Below, piece by piece: positions 1 through 12,000 of a DNA stretch of 64,000 nucleotides. The position numbers and the translations under genes were made by a program. Origin of the DNA: Cyanoderma ruficeps (lineage: Eukaryota > Chordata > Aves > Passeriformes > Timaliidae); NCBI GenBank assembly GCA_008694505.1, contig VZDJ01000594.1, positions 13,320,014-13,384,013 of the forward strand. The letters are read 5' to 3'. Each line of letters begins with the position of its first letter. Position 1 is the stretch's first letter. Under the pieces are notes generated by a model that saw nothing but the letters and a program-made list of their open reading frames with translations, did not search any database and had not been told where the DNA came from.

Positions 1-71
1 CTGGAGGGTGGGCTGGTGGGGGAGGCACCCTCCATCTCCTCGAAGGCTTCCTTGTAGCTGTGGAGGTGAGG
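1..71 (-). CDS. TNS1: TNS1 exon, central region (runs off window)
   Basis: The exon starts after the acceptor ctccccag and reads in phase 0 [20 protein letters not shown], matching the conserved stretch that follows GGRPKE in vertebrate tensin-1. It belongs to the disordered linker between the C2 and SH2 domains. It is cut by the window edge after 23 codons plus two bases, so no donor site is visible. Confidence 0.9.
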
Positions 72-3000
72 CTGGGGAGAGCAGGAGAAAGGGTCAGTCC
101 CATCCCTATGATGGGCACAAACCTCTAGGACACCCCAAGGATAGGGCAGAGGGGACAAAGGGAAGGGTTGCACCTTCTCCCTGCTAACTACCACCACAAG
201 AACCATCACTGATCCTCAACTCTATGGCTGCTGTGAATGCTGACCACGCCATCCCCCTCCCTGGAGGCATGTCTCCCCAGCCAGCCACCCCCCAACACCA
301 GCACACCTCTTTGGGCCTCCCTCCAGGGTTGGCTGCGATGGTGCTGACCACCTCAGGTGAGAGCACAGTGGGGCTGCGGGGCGAGCTGGGCTCTGGTGAG
401 CTCTTCTCATAGTGGCTGTCACTGGGGGTCCGCTTGCGGGCAGGGACTGCGCTCTCCTCCAGAGGCTTCTCCCGGGGCTGCACCCCTGCAGGGCAAGCAC
501 AGGATGGCAGAGGGGTGAGGAGCTGCCAGCTGAGATGGGGACCAGCAGGAGATGCTCCAGGCCTGACCCGAGAGGTCTCAGCTTCAGCACTCACCTGCGT
601 CAAACCCCCAAACCAGCATGGGTAACTGGAGCATATATACCCTACAACAGCGACCCCAGACCAGGTGATAAAGCAAGGCAGGGTTGTGGCTAGTGGCTGA
701 ATTGCTGCACTCGCCCTGCCACGAGCACCATTAGATTTTCAGGGACAACAACCTCCAGCAATGGGTGCAAGGGGCAAGAGCATCCCGAGATTAGTCCAGA
801 CAGCCCAGCCCTGCAGAGCAGAGAAGCAACAGGGTCTCTCAACAGCATCATAGTGGGAAAGGACCAAATTACCCATCACAAGGACAGCTGTATTCAGCCT
901 GCATCCCTGCTCCCACAGCCAGATGTGGCTTCAACCACAGCAGTGGAAAAAACCTGGTTTTGTGAATCCCTGAGGCAGAGGGAGCACTGGATCAAGAAGA
1001 AAGAACCCAACAGAGGAATGTAGCAGGGAATCCTAGAAGACTACTGCTGCTCTGTCCCCAGTGCAAAGTCTCTCTAGAAGGAGAGATCAGCATCTCCCCT
1101 CCTTCTCCCCCCAAAACATCCTTCCCAGGTCCCAGCAGTATAAGCCACCAATGTCCACAGCTGGGGGGAAGAACAGGGGAACCAAGCCATCACAGGAGAA
1201 TAGGTTTCTTGGGCTGTGGAGATACTCATTGCCTGGGATAAAGCCCAGGAATACTGACAAAGTTGACACAGGGCAGGGCAGCTCAACTCTCCCAGCACCT
1301 GACAGTGCCCAAACACACTTTCTACCCCACCTCTCCTGATTAAGAGGTTAATCTGGGCTCATGGATGAAGGTGCCGGGTTCAGTGCACAGCAACCCCACA
1401 GAGTATCATGGGCACAGATCAGAGCCCCGTGGGACTCACACTCCTACCCACTAGCAGAGGTGACAACACCATCCCCTCTACTTTTCCCACAGAATTGCTA
1501 AGCACTCATGCTCCCCTTGGTCAGCACATTAGGGAACAGAGAAAAGGAGAAAAAAAAAAAAAAAAGGAGAAAGGCCAGCATCACGCTCCAGGAAATGCAC
1601 TTTTCAAACACCAACTCCTTTCCCACGGGCTGGCGGAGGAAAACCAGCTATCAGCTGCTTCCCCTCTCTCCCCGGGGCTCTGCATGGGACCCACCCCTCA
1701 CGCCCGCTGACCTCCCCTCTCCACTGCTGGGCACACACACCAGAGCTTTCCTGGCCCGGGGAAAGGGCTGGGAGGGCAGGAGGGAAGGAGGTGGCCTGGG
1801 CACATTTCTAAATAATCAGCCCAGTGAATGGCAACAACAATAAAATCGCGGCTCGGGCGGAGAGGCGGCCAGGCTGCGAGGCGGGGGACTCGAGCCAACG
1901 GGGCTGGCTCCAGCCGCGGAGGCGGCCTGGAAAATTCCACTAAGAGCAGCTTTGAAACACAACTCCCAATCCCTTCTGCAGGTGCTTACCAGCACGCTGG
2001 ATGGCCATTAAAAAGACTCATGCAGAGGACAGGGGGACAGAGAGGGTCCCTGGGAAGCTGTCTTGCAAGTATGGGAAGCACCCCATATCGTTTGTTCTAT
2101 TCTTCACTTTAAGGGACTGGATCCCGCAGTTGTGAGCACAGGGAAAAAACAAAATATTGGGGGAAAAAACCCAAACTCTTATATTTTCTTTTTTTCCTTC
2201 TACTTTGTGCACTATGGGTTCTCCTGAACACTACATGAGCATCACCCGGAGCATCCCGTGGCCCATTCCAAAGTGAGCTGCAGAGCCCGAGCACTTCAGA
2301 GAGGCAGGGACTGGCTCCTCGAGCTGTGCACGCCTACCTTGCTTTGCATTTTTCATTTGGGAAGTACTAAACGCGGCAGATGTGCACATCACACATCTGC
2401 AGCCTGGGACCCCCTGCTCCATCCCCAGGGCTTCACGTCACCTAACCACAGGGTGCTGGATCTGGCCCACTGGGACACCCAGGAGCTCAGCAAGCTCTGG
2501 CTGCTCCACTCCCCAGACATGGAAAGCAGCCGGGGCCACAGGGAGGGGAGGGAGGAGAAGGGAAAAAAGGGACTCATTGTTCAGGAGCAGAGAGTGGGAA
2601 ACTTCACAGGCCGCCCGGAGCAAAGCCTGGAGGAAACCCAGGCTCTGAGCATGGCTCCCCCGACCCCCTGGGTGATTTATGGGATGGAAACTATGCTTGA
2701 AAAACAAACTCTCCTTTCCCCAGCTTGCTTTGCCCCCTCAGCAGACATACAGCCTCTCTTAGCCATGGTACCGTCACTGGACTCCCAAGGACGCCATGCA
2801 TGGCAGATTCCCATTCACAGAGGGGGAGCAGCAGCCTCACCCTCTCACCCAACACCTGTGGCACTGTCACTCCTCCTGCTGCTCATTTAAGTACCTATGC
2901 TAGTACCAACCCGCTGCCCTCAAACTCAGCACAGCTCTAGGGCTGGGGAAAGGCAGGGAGCACAACAGCTGGGGAAAAAGGAAACAGGAGCGATGGCAAA

Positions 3001-6000
3001 CCCAGGTAATTTTGTAACCAGGCAGCCAGGTTTTAGGCCAAATCAGGAGGCAGCTGCTTTTAGGCCATGAGATACTAGAACTAGAACTACTGTCAGGCAA
3101 GAGGCAGGTGATACCCCCACAGTGGACAGGAGAGAACAAAGATCCCAAGGCCCTCGGGATGTGCACTCAGCAGTTAAAGCCAGACAGGGACACACAGCCC
3201 CCAGGGAAGAGAGATGCAAACTCACTCCCTGCCTGCATGAGGAACAGACATTGTCCTGTGCTGCTCCTCATCAGAGCCCAACTCACCCCATCCTGGAACA
3301 GACTGCTCCCCACATCCTGCCTGATTACCCCAAATGGGTAGGATAAAATACCTTACTCTCTACTGAGGACTGGGAGAGTTCACACCTCTTTGGTCCTCCT
3401 GGGGAGAAACCCAAGGTGCCAGCCCCACTCCATCTCCCACCTTCTCCTTGCCCTGGGACAAGTGGGTGCATGACAAGTACCAAGCAGGTCACCAGCACAC
3501 ATCACCCATGGCAGACTCACCTTCAAGGAGCAAACGTCACACTGCATGAAATCCAGCCTCAGCAGCCCACACCCCCCAGCTGCAGACCAAGACATGGGGA
3601 TCCCTAAACTCACACAGGAGAGACCCTCCTGGGCTGACAACTGGCTAAACCTGGGTTCTGTGGAGCTGAACCCCAGCCCCTGCTTCCCAAGGGGGTGAGG
3701 TATGGTCAGGGCAAAGCTTGGAGGAGATGCAGCAAGGGTCCAGAACTGGCCCAGCAATGAAAACCCCACCAGCAAGCAGTGCCAGGCTTGGAAGAGATGC
3801 AAAACCAAGGGTGGGCAGGGGAGTCTGCACCAAAGGCCAGGGGGTCCCCCATCACTGGAGGAGCTAAATGGGAGCCCTGACCATGACTCTGCTGAGGAAA
3901 GCGAGCAATCCTGCATAGAGATGGTCTCATGAGCCTCCCTCCATCCCACATCCATGCAACACACAGATCACTCAGCATGCATAGAGGAGGAAGGAAGGAT
4001 GAGAGGGAAGAAGGGATGAAGGGGAAGCAGAGAGAGAAGATGGGAAAAGGAAAGAAGGATGGATGAGAGGGAAGAATGCAAGAGAGGGAAGGAGAAGGAT
4101 GGATGGGAAAGGCTGGAGAACAAGGCAGGAGGGAAAAGGAAGGAGGTGGAATGAACAAACCAGAGAAGGACCGTTGCTGGCTCAGAGGAGGACGGGGGAC
4201 TTTGGTGCTCTTGTTGAGTTCCCTGAGCTTGGCGTTGTACTCTGCCAGCATACCAGGACAGGGAGTGCAAGGAGGATGGGAGGTCACAGAGGACAGACAC
4301 AGTCCCCCACACAGAGAGGAAGGGGCAGACAGGACAAATGTCACAAAATACAACAGAGGGGGGAAAAGAGAGAGAAAAGGAGAGAAAATATTAGCTGGGG
4401 TCTAACAGATGAGTCTGGGGTCATTTGGGGTCAGAAGGAGCTCGGTCTCTGCTTGGAGCTGCGTTTCCACCAGCCAATTTGCCGGCTCCAGGCACCACAT
4501 AAACCCACATGGGAAATCAATGGTGGCTCCTAGTCATATACAGCATTGTGCAACACCACAATTGCCCCATCTCCTTATGGATGGCACCATGCAGGTCCCC
4601 TTTGTCACAGAATGCTCAGGGCTGGGACAAGAAGGGGTGACCCCAGATGCCTTGCTAGAAGATGAGAGGGACTTACAGGATGACAGGACCACCTCTCCTC
4701 TGTGGGGAGATGTTGGGCATAACAGCGCTGCCCTGTGCCATCTCTTTCACCTCCATCACCAGCAGGAAGAAGGAATGGGAGCATTCCCACACCAAGAACG
4801 GAGGAGGTGCGAGATGCTCCTCATCTCTGCGCCAGGACATGCAGGCAATTTATAGCAGCAGGGAATGTAAACAAACATGTCCATGCCCCACTGTCCCCGC
4901 TGGCTGTCCCCTCCCAGCGCTGGCTCCAGGACACCTCGTTCCCGCCAGAGGTCAGGCCACCTGCCAGCACTGTCCCCACCTCAGCACAGAAGGCCTAGCC
5001 CCAGCAGAGACAGGTGGCCACAGGCTGGGGACCATCCCCCAGATGCCTGTCTCCTCCCTAGGAAACCCACTGGCTACAAGAGGGTGACAGTGACCCCAGC
5101 CCAGCCCTGAGGACCTGACTCAAGGACTAGGAGGATGGATTTTTCTGGTAGTCAACATCAAAAATCCATTTCCCACACACTGCAAATACTATTCCTCCTC
5201 TCCTTACAACTGCCCCTTTTTCCAGCCCATTTTAATACTTTGTATGGGGTGACAGAGGAAGGCAGGCATGTGCTGCTTATAATATTAAATCCAGACATAC
5301 AGCGCGGTTTGGGCATCCATGTGTCCTTAGGTTTGTTTAAATTCTTTGCAAAAGCCCCGTGACCCTTTGTGAATCTGATCTGGATCACAGAGGTCAAGTT
5401 CAGACAGATGCAAACTTCTTCCAACAACTCTATGACCCTCCTCAATCCCATTCCTGCCACTGCCACCCCTCCTGCCCACACCCCATGACTCAGTCCCCAC
5501 TCCTGGGAGGTTGATGCTCTTGGATTTTTCCAGCCAAGCTTTTCCCCCCTCCCTCTAATGCCGGGCGAGCTTCTGGACTGAGCACAGAGTTGGAAGGGAT
5601 GGAGCTGCCAAGCCCCAGCATCAAGAGCTGGCCCACAGCCCCAAACCCTTCCCAAATGTCACTCCACAACTGAACAACTGCAGCCGAAGCAGTGGAGAGG
5701 GAGGGCACCAAGCTGCCACAGCACCATGGCACCTTCTTTCTGGGTCCCTGGGACATTGTTATGCCACAAACCCCTAAGCTAGAGCTGCAGGAGGGCAGGG
5801 GATTGGTGGATGCAGCTTCCCTTCCCCTCCACAGCATGGAGGTAATGCCTTCATCCAGCCACAGCACCAACACTCGGCAGTGCACCCAGCCAAGCACCAA
5901 ACCCCTCTGGCAAGGCTGGGAAATGTCTTCCCAGCCCCTGACCACTGCCTCACGGCTGGGTCCAGAATCAAACCACCCTGGGCCAAGCTGGGCAGAATTA

Positions 6001-9000
6001 CAGCTGACAGACAACAGCCTAGTCCCCACTCCAGCAGCACCCCAACTGCCCAAGGAGGAGGTCCAAGCACTGAACCCAGCAATCCAGGGGGGAAAGCAGA
6101 GACTGAAATCAGGGATGACTACAGCTACATCAAACATAAGGCAAGCTCTCTGCTGGGACCCTACACCAGATCATGCTCCAGGCAGGAAGAACACTATGTC
6201 CAAGTGGGGTCCAGGCAGGACAACCTCAACCAGAGATGAAAACATTTTTCCAAACTCTCCATATTCTCCCCAAAAGAAAGCTATCCCGAGACCCAGCGAC
6301 TGGCCCCACCACCAGGGACGGACCAACCCTGATACCCTAACAGGATGGGGGCGATCTGACACCCTCAGCCACCCCTTCCCACCTCTGGGCAATGCTGCTG
6401 CAGACAACAAGCTGCAAAGGAGGATTTCAGCAAAGAAGAGCAGCACAGGCTGCTCCCCTGCCCTGCATGTCTCCATGGCAGGTGGCTCAGTCCCAAGCCC
6501 AGATCCAGCACGGACAAGGAGCCTCCACATCACTTATCCCCAGCTCTACCATGCATGCCACCCCCGTGTGCTCCAGCACCTCGGGACATGGATCCTCCCC
6601 ATCCCCTCAAGGAATCAAAGGATCCTACCTGCCACCCTGTGGGCCACCAGGCCCTCCAGATTCAAGGGCTCTTCTGCCGACCTCGATAGCTCTTCATAGC
6701 TCTCCGGTCCCTTCAGGGGCATCTGGTTTTGTGATGGGACGGTGGGGGAAGGTGGGGAGGAAGTGAGTTGCTGCTGAGACCCCAGAGGGCTGTAACAGGA
6801 GGTGCTGAGTGGGACAGTGCCCATCTGTGCTTCGGCTGGGGCATGGCTGTAGCTCCTGGGCTCTGGCAGCGGTGTCAGCTGGTAGCTGTAGGGTGAATAG
6901 GTTTCCCGATAATCATGCACCCCATAGTCCAGCTCTCCGGGAGAATAGGCTTTGCCCCTGGGCTCAGAGACCACAGGCCTCACAGATGTCCCGAAGGACC
7001 TCGGCTGGGCCACCTGTGGAGTTGGCCGGGCGTAGAGACCAGCAATGGGCTGGGTGGAAAGGGAGGAGGGCAGGGGTCCGGCTGGCTTGTCCTGACGGGA
7101 GGTGGCAGGCACACTCTGCGACTTGTGGACGGCAGGTGCCAGGTCCAGCATGAGGACATCCAGCGCTTCGATGGACTGCTCAATCTCCCGGCGAGAGGGC
7201 ACCCGGGGGAATTCAGGCATGCTGTGGCTGTGTGGGGGCACCGTCTGCAGCGGGCTGGGCTGGGGGCTGCAGCTAGAGATGCTGGGGCTGTGGCTCTCCA
7301 TGCCGCCCTCCAGCAGCCGGGAAGGTGGCCGGCTTCCTCCTTGCTGTTGCCAGGAATTCAAGCCCCTCTGCACAGCCTCTCGGCTGCTGGTACTGCGAGC
7401 CGGGGCCTGGGGCAGCACCGGGTTCACGTCGTACTTGGCAGTGTCCACTGCCGGGAAGGACCGGGAGCGGAAGGTTCCAGGGTGGTCGTAAGCATACAGA
7501 TAGGGCTGGGAACTGGGCAGTGGCTGAGGCTGAAGCCACCCGGAGGTGTGGGAGCCCGGCAGGCGCTGTGGGTAGCCAGCCAGATGCTCCTGAGTGGATG
7601 CCGAGGGCCGCAAGGAAGGCAGTGTGTCACGGAGGTGGTGGCCCATCAGGGTGTTCTGGTTGTTGTAGGGGTAGCCACCATTTGAGAGCGGCTCGCCATC
7701 ATACATCCCCTCCTTCAGCAGCTTCTCAGCCCCATTGCAGCTGGAGGGGCCATTGGGAAGGGAGGACAGGCTGCCCACCCGGGGTGCCTCCTGGTAGCCG
7801 GTGTCACTGGCAGTGGTGGTGCCATCTAAGGAGGAGAGCGTGCCCAGGCTGCCCACACTGTGCCCGTCTTGGTTGGGCAGCTCATCATCCAAGATATCCG
7901 TCTCTCGCTCGGCCACCAGTGCCGCGGAATTCCCATTGACGTGCACCTGAGCCGGCACCACGTGGCGGCCCGGCATGGCAGGCAGGCGTGCCGGCACAGG
8001 GCCGGGCACGTGGTTGTGCATGGCTGGCGCACTCTCCAAGCCAAAGCCAACAAGGAGACGATCCAGCTCCTGCTTCTCCTCGGGGCTCAGCACCGCCTGG
8101 CCACTAGGTGCCCCGGTCACCGCCGGCTCATCGGTCCGGTCGGTCTTGGTGGAGGCGGTGGAGTTGCCCGAGTCGCTGCTCACTGAGAGTGTGTGCTCAA
8201 CGTGGTTGGGTGCTGCTGAGAGCGGGAGTCGGGCAGCGTTGACGGCACCGGTGCTGTCGTGGAGGGAGTCTTTCTTCTTCACTTTAGCGTAGAGGCTCCC
8301 ATCCAGGGGCCCTTGTGTGTGCCCAACCTCTGCAAGGGGAGAAATGAACACGAGACCCCAGATCAATTGCTGGCTCTCTGCACGGAGCTAATGGGTCCCA
8401 TTAGCCGGTGATTTCGATTTCTTCCGTGTGCCAGAACACTTAATGACCAGCATTGATGTCTCCTCAGCACCCTCCACACTCCCACCGGCGCCACCATGCA
8501 GAGACATCGGAGCCAGGTCCTTCCCAACCCCCACAGGGCCCCCACAGCCCCCCAGTTCACACGCAAGCACTGCCTGCTCCACTGGGATGCACCAAATATC
8601 CCGTGCACTACTTCCAGGCATCATTCCTGGCAATTCTCCTCCATGGCTGGCAAGGCCGGGGCTACCCACATCGTCAGCAATCGCTGCTCCGCAGGGCTCG
8701 TCTAGCCCCAAAGGACCATGTGGCACCAGGGAGGCAAACAGGAGGGTGGAGGAGATGCACCACAGGCCGTAGGTGGAGGCAATCAGTATGCACCCTTGTA
8801 GCTCTTCGTGTCTCCAGCTGGATGGATGTACTCAGCCCACGGGTGAAGGACAGATGAACCACAGACCCACTTTCCCTCCCCCTGCCCACTCTCCTCCCAG
8901 ACGATGCATGGATCCAGCCAGACATCCTTGACGTTTTCTTCCCTAGCTACAGAGGCTCCCACCCTTTTTGTTCTAACCCCTCTCTCTCTCAGGCCAGGTC

Positions 9001-12000
9001 AGCCTGCCCCAGAGCTTCCGCACTGACAGTGCCCGACACTGCCCAACCCTGAACATGCAGCATCTCCCCCCTGGGAAAGCCCTGGCACCATGATTCAAGT
9101 CCAGTGTGGGCAGTTGGCTCTGCTCCACAGCCCCTAAAGGCTGAGGGGCATCCAGGACATGGCAGCATCACCACCAGTAATCCTGCGCTCCAGTTCTGAG
9201 CCCTTCAGTTTCCATCACATCCATCAGTACCAACATCGCAACCAGCTGCACCCTTTAAATCTTTCCAAGTGGGGCAGACAGATTTTGGGGATACAGAGGG
9301 ACCTTGGCCACTGACAGCAATGGGAATAGTTCCCAAGCTGCATCCCCCCTGCCAGAGCAGCACAGCACGGACCAGGCTCCAGACTCTTGTTTTTCCAGCT
9401 CCCTGACGAGGTTTCCTGGAAGGTCCCGCGAGCAGTGTTAAACACGTTCTTTTGGAGGAAAAAATGACTCTTCCCTGGCGGGGGGCCAGGCGGCTGACTC
9501 AGGGACGGAAGACGGCCCTAGCACGATAGTGTGAAATCAGAGCGGTCCTATCTGCAAGCAAAACACTTCCGAGCCGGGACAGCTTAACCAGTCCCCCGCT
9601 GCCGCACCCGCACCCCGGCAGCTCCCACGCCAACACCCCCCTCACCATAAAGCAGAGGAGGGCAATAACACTGAGCCCAAGTCCTACAAAGTCAAGGCCA
9701 TCTCCTTGTTGCTGTTTTTACACTCCTGAATCCCCATTGGCAGTATCCCAAGGAGGCAGTTGAGCCCCCAAGCCTCCCGTCAGCTTGAAGACGTCTCAGG
9801 ACCATGCAGCAAGGTCCTCTCTGGGCACTTGGTAAGGGAAAGGGTGAGAATTTCTCACAGAGACTCAGAGCTTCTTCATCCAGCCAGTAAAGCCAGGAGC
9901 CAGTAGCATTTGTCTCCACAACACCTCCCATACTGGGGAAAAGGGGAAGACAGGGAGGGAAACTCTTTCCATGAAGGGAAAAAGAAAAAAGCAGCATATC
10001 CAGGGGCAGTGTCAATGCTGGACAGGCTGAGACACTGCTTGGAGACGGGGAAAGGAACAGCCCTCCTGTCTGAAGGCTGCAACGGGTGCTGGCTGGTCTC
10101 AAGAAACAGGGCAAAAGCCAGGATGGGGGCTGGGAGAACAACAGCAGAGGAATAGAAAGGAAAACGGAATAAATAAATATAAATGTAAGCATGTGGTGCC
10201 AAGGGAAAAAATAGACAGGAAAGGCTTTAATTACTCTTTGGGCTGGGTACTGCCCCACAGCTGGGAGAAATGTCTCCAAAAGAGGTCAGGATGGGGCACA
10301 ATGCAGTTTGTGGCACAGACAGAAAGACCCAACTGCTATGTCCCACCTTCCCCAGAACCTGTCGTGAGGAGGGGACACAGGGTGGCTGGTGGCCACCCTA
10401 CAAGAGCAGTACCAGAGTGGTAAGCAAGGAACAGCCTGTGACAGCTCAGACATCAGCCAACCCCTTGTCCTACAGTCGCTCTGCCCCACACCTGATTGCT
10501 CATCCTATCCTCAACCCCATGTACCTCCTGGGCTCTAATGCCATAAGACAAATACTGCTATTCACTGCCACTCCAAAGCCTTCTCCACTATCCCTGGCCA
10601 CACTATCTCTCATATGACTATCTATTGCTTGTCACCTGAGAAGTTGAATAAAAAACAAAACAAAACAAACCAAAACAAAATANNNNNNNNNNACAAAATA
10701 AAATAAAATAAAATAAAATACTAAGGGATAATGGGACAGAAAGCCTTAGCCAAACCAGCGACCCTCAAAGCAGCAGGCTCTCAGGACCCCATTTGCAAAG
10801 TGTCTGCAGCTCCCAGCAAGGTCAGATTTCATCCCTGAAGGTCGGAGTAGCTCCTGCCTGGCAGACTGTGCCATCCCATCGTGGGCTGGGTTTGCCCTGG
10901 GCTCAGCCCCGGACGCAGCTCTGCTCTGGCTCTATCTGCTCCAGCGGTATGGAGGCAGCTGCGGGAAGCGCTGAGCCCAGCCTGGTCCCAGCCCTGCTGC
11001 CAGGCTCACTGCCCTGGAGAAGAAATACTTTGTCCTCTCCCTCTCCAGCACCCTGTGGCTACAGCCAGTAAAAAAACTGGTCCAGGACAAGTGTGACAAC
11101 ACCAAGGGAGTGAGTGTGCACCTCCAAATCCCAGATATCTGCCTCGCACGCAATGGGGTGCAGCACACAGCATCTTGCACCAGCACAAATCCTGTCCACG
11201 ACTCTGCACCAGGGAAGAAGATAAGGCTGAGGCATCACTCTGTCTCCCCGTCGTGCCCCCAGCAGCATCCCACCTGCTGCCTCCACTCCCCACCCAGAGC
11301 CCCGGCCCCAATGCATTTCTGGAGCACCAGCCCGCAGGGAAGACCCTGGGGTCCCGAGACCCTTTAAAGGATTTAGGGTGTGAGCTGAAGCTCACGGGCA
11401 AGAGTTTAGCCGCTTTATCTCTTGTTTCATCCTATAACCAGGTATGATGGCATGGAGCAGCCCCAGCCGCTGAGCCGGGGGTCACCACAACCATGAATTC
11501 ACCACCCAGCCCCCAGACCAAAGAAAAGCGAATTCAAGACTTACCAGAAGGGACGGGGATTAAAAGATCCCAGGCGAAGGGAAGGAGCAGGCAGCAAAAT
11601 CCCTTTCCTTCACCTCTTTCAGCACCAGAGCCTTCCAGGGGCACCTGGTGTGGTGGCAGCTCCGACGGTGTCCACAGCCAGCCCCGTGTGTCCGTCCAGG
11701 ACAGGAGCCGACGGCCTGGAGCTGGCTTGGGTTGGCGTTTGTCCCTTTGGCTTTGCTTTCCCTCTCGCGGAGGGAGCTATTCCCTTCCCAGCGCCGTGTC
11801 CCGCGGGGCCGCCAGAGGGGTACCCGGCCGGCGGCGGGGCGCCGGAAGGGGTGGGATACGGGGAACCCCAGGACACGGGGAGCTGGAGAGGAGGATGGAC
11901 GAGCCGAAGGTGGGAGAGGCCGGAGATGGGATGGAGGCGAGGAGGTGCGGCTGTGCTCCCCTCCGCCCCAGACCACACAGGGACCACAGGGAGGAGCGGG

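Noticed and set aside
4598..4640. Possible inverted CR1 end (tgtcacagaatgctcagggc)
   Set aside because: Only a short resemblance to the cacagaatc start of reversed CR1 copies, with no further CR1 sequence.
5692..6699. 335-codon open frame on the plus strand
   Set aside because: It lies in a TNS1 intron, is compositionally biased (Pro/Ser/Thr/Gln) and shows no domain or start context; long chance frames are common in GC-rich DNA.
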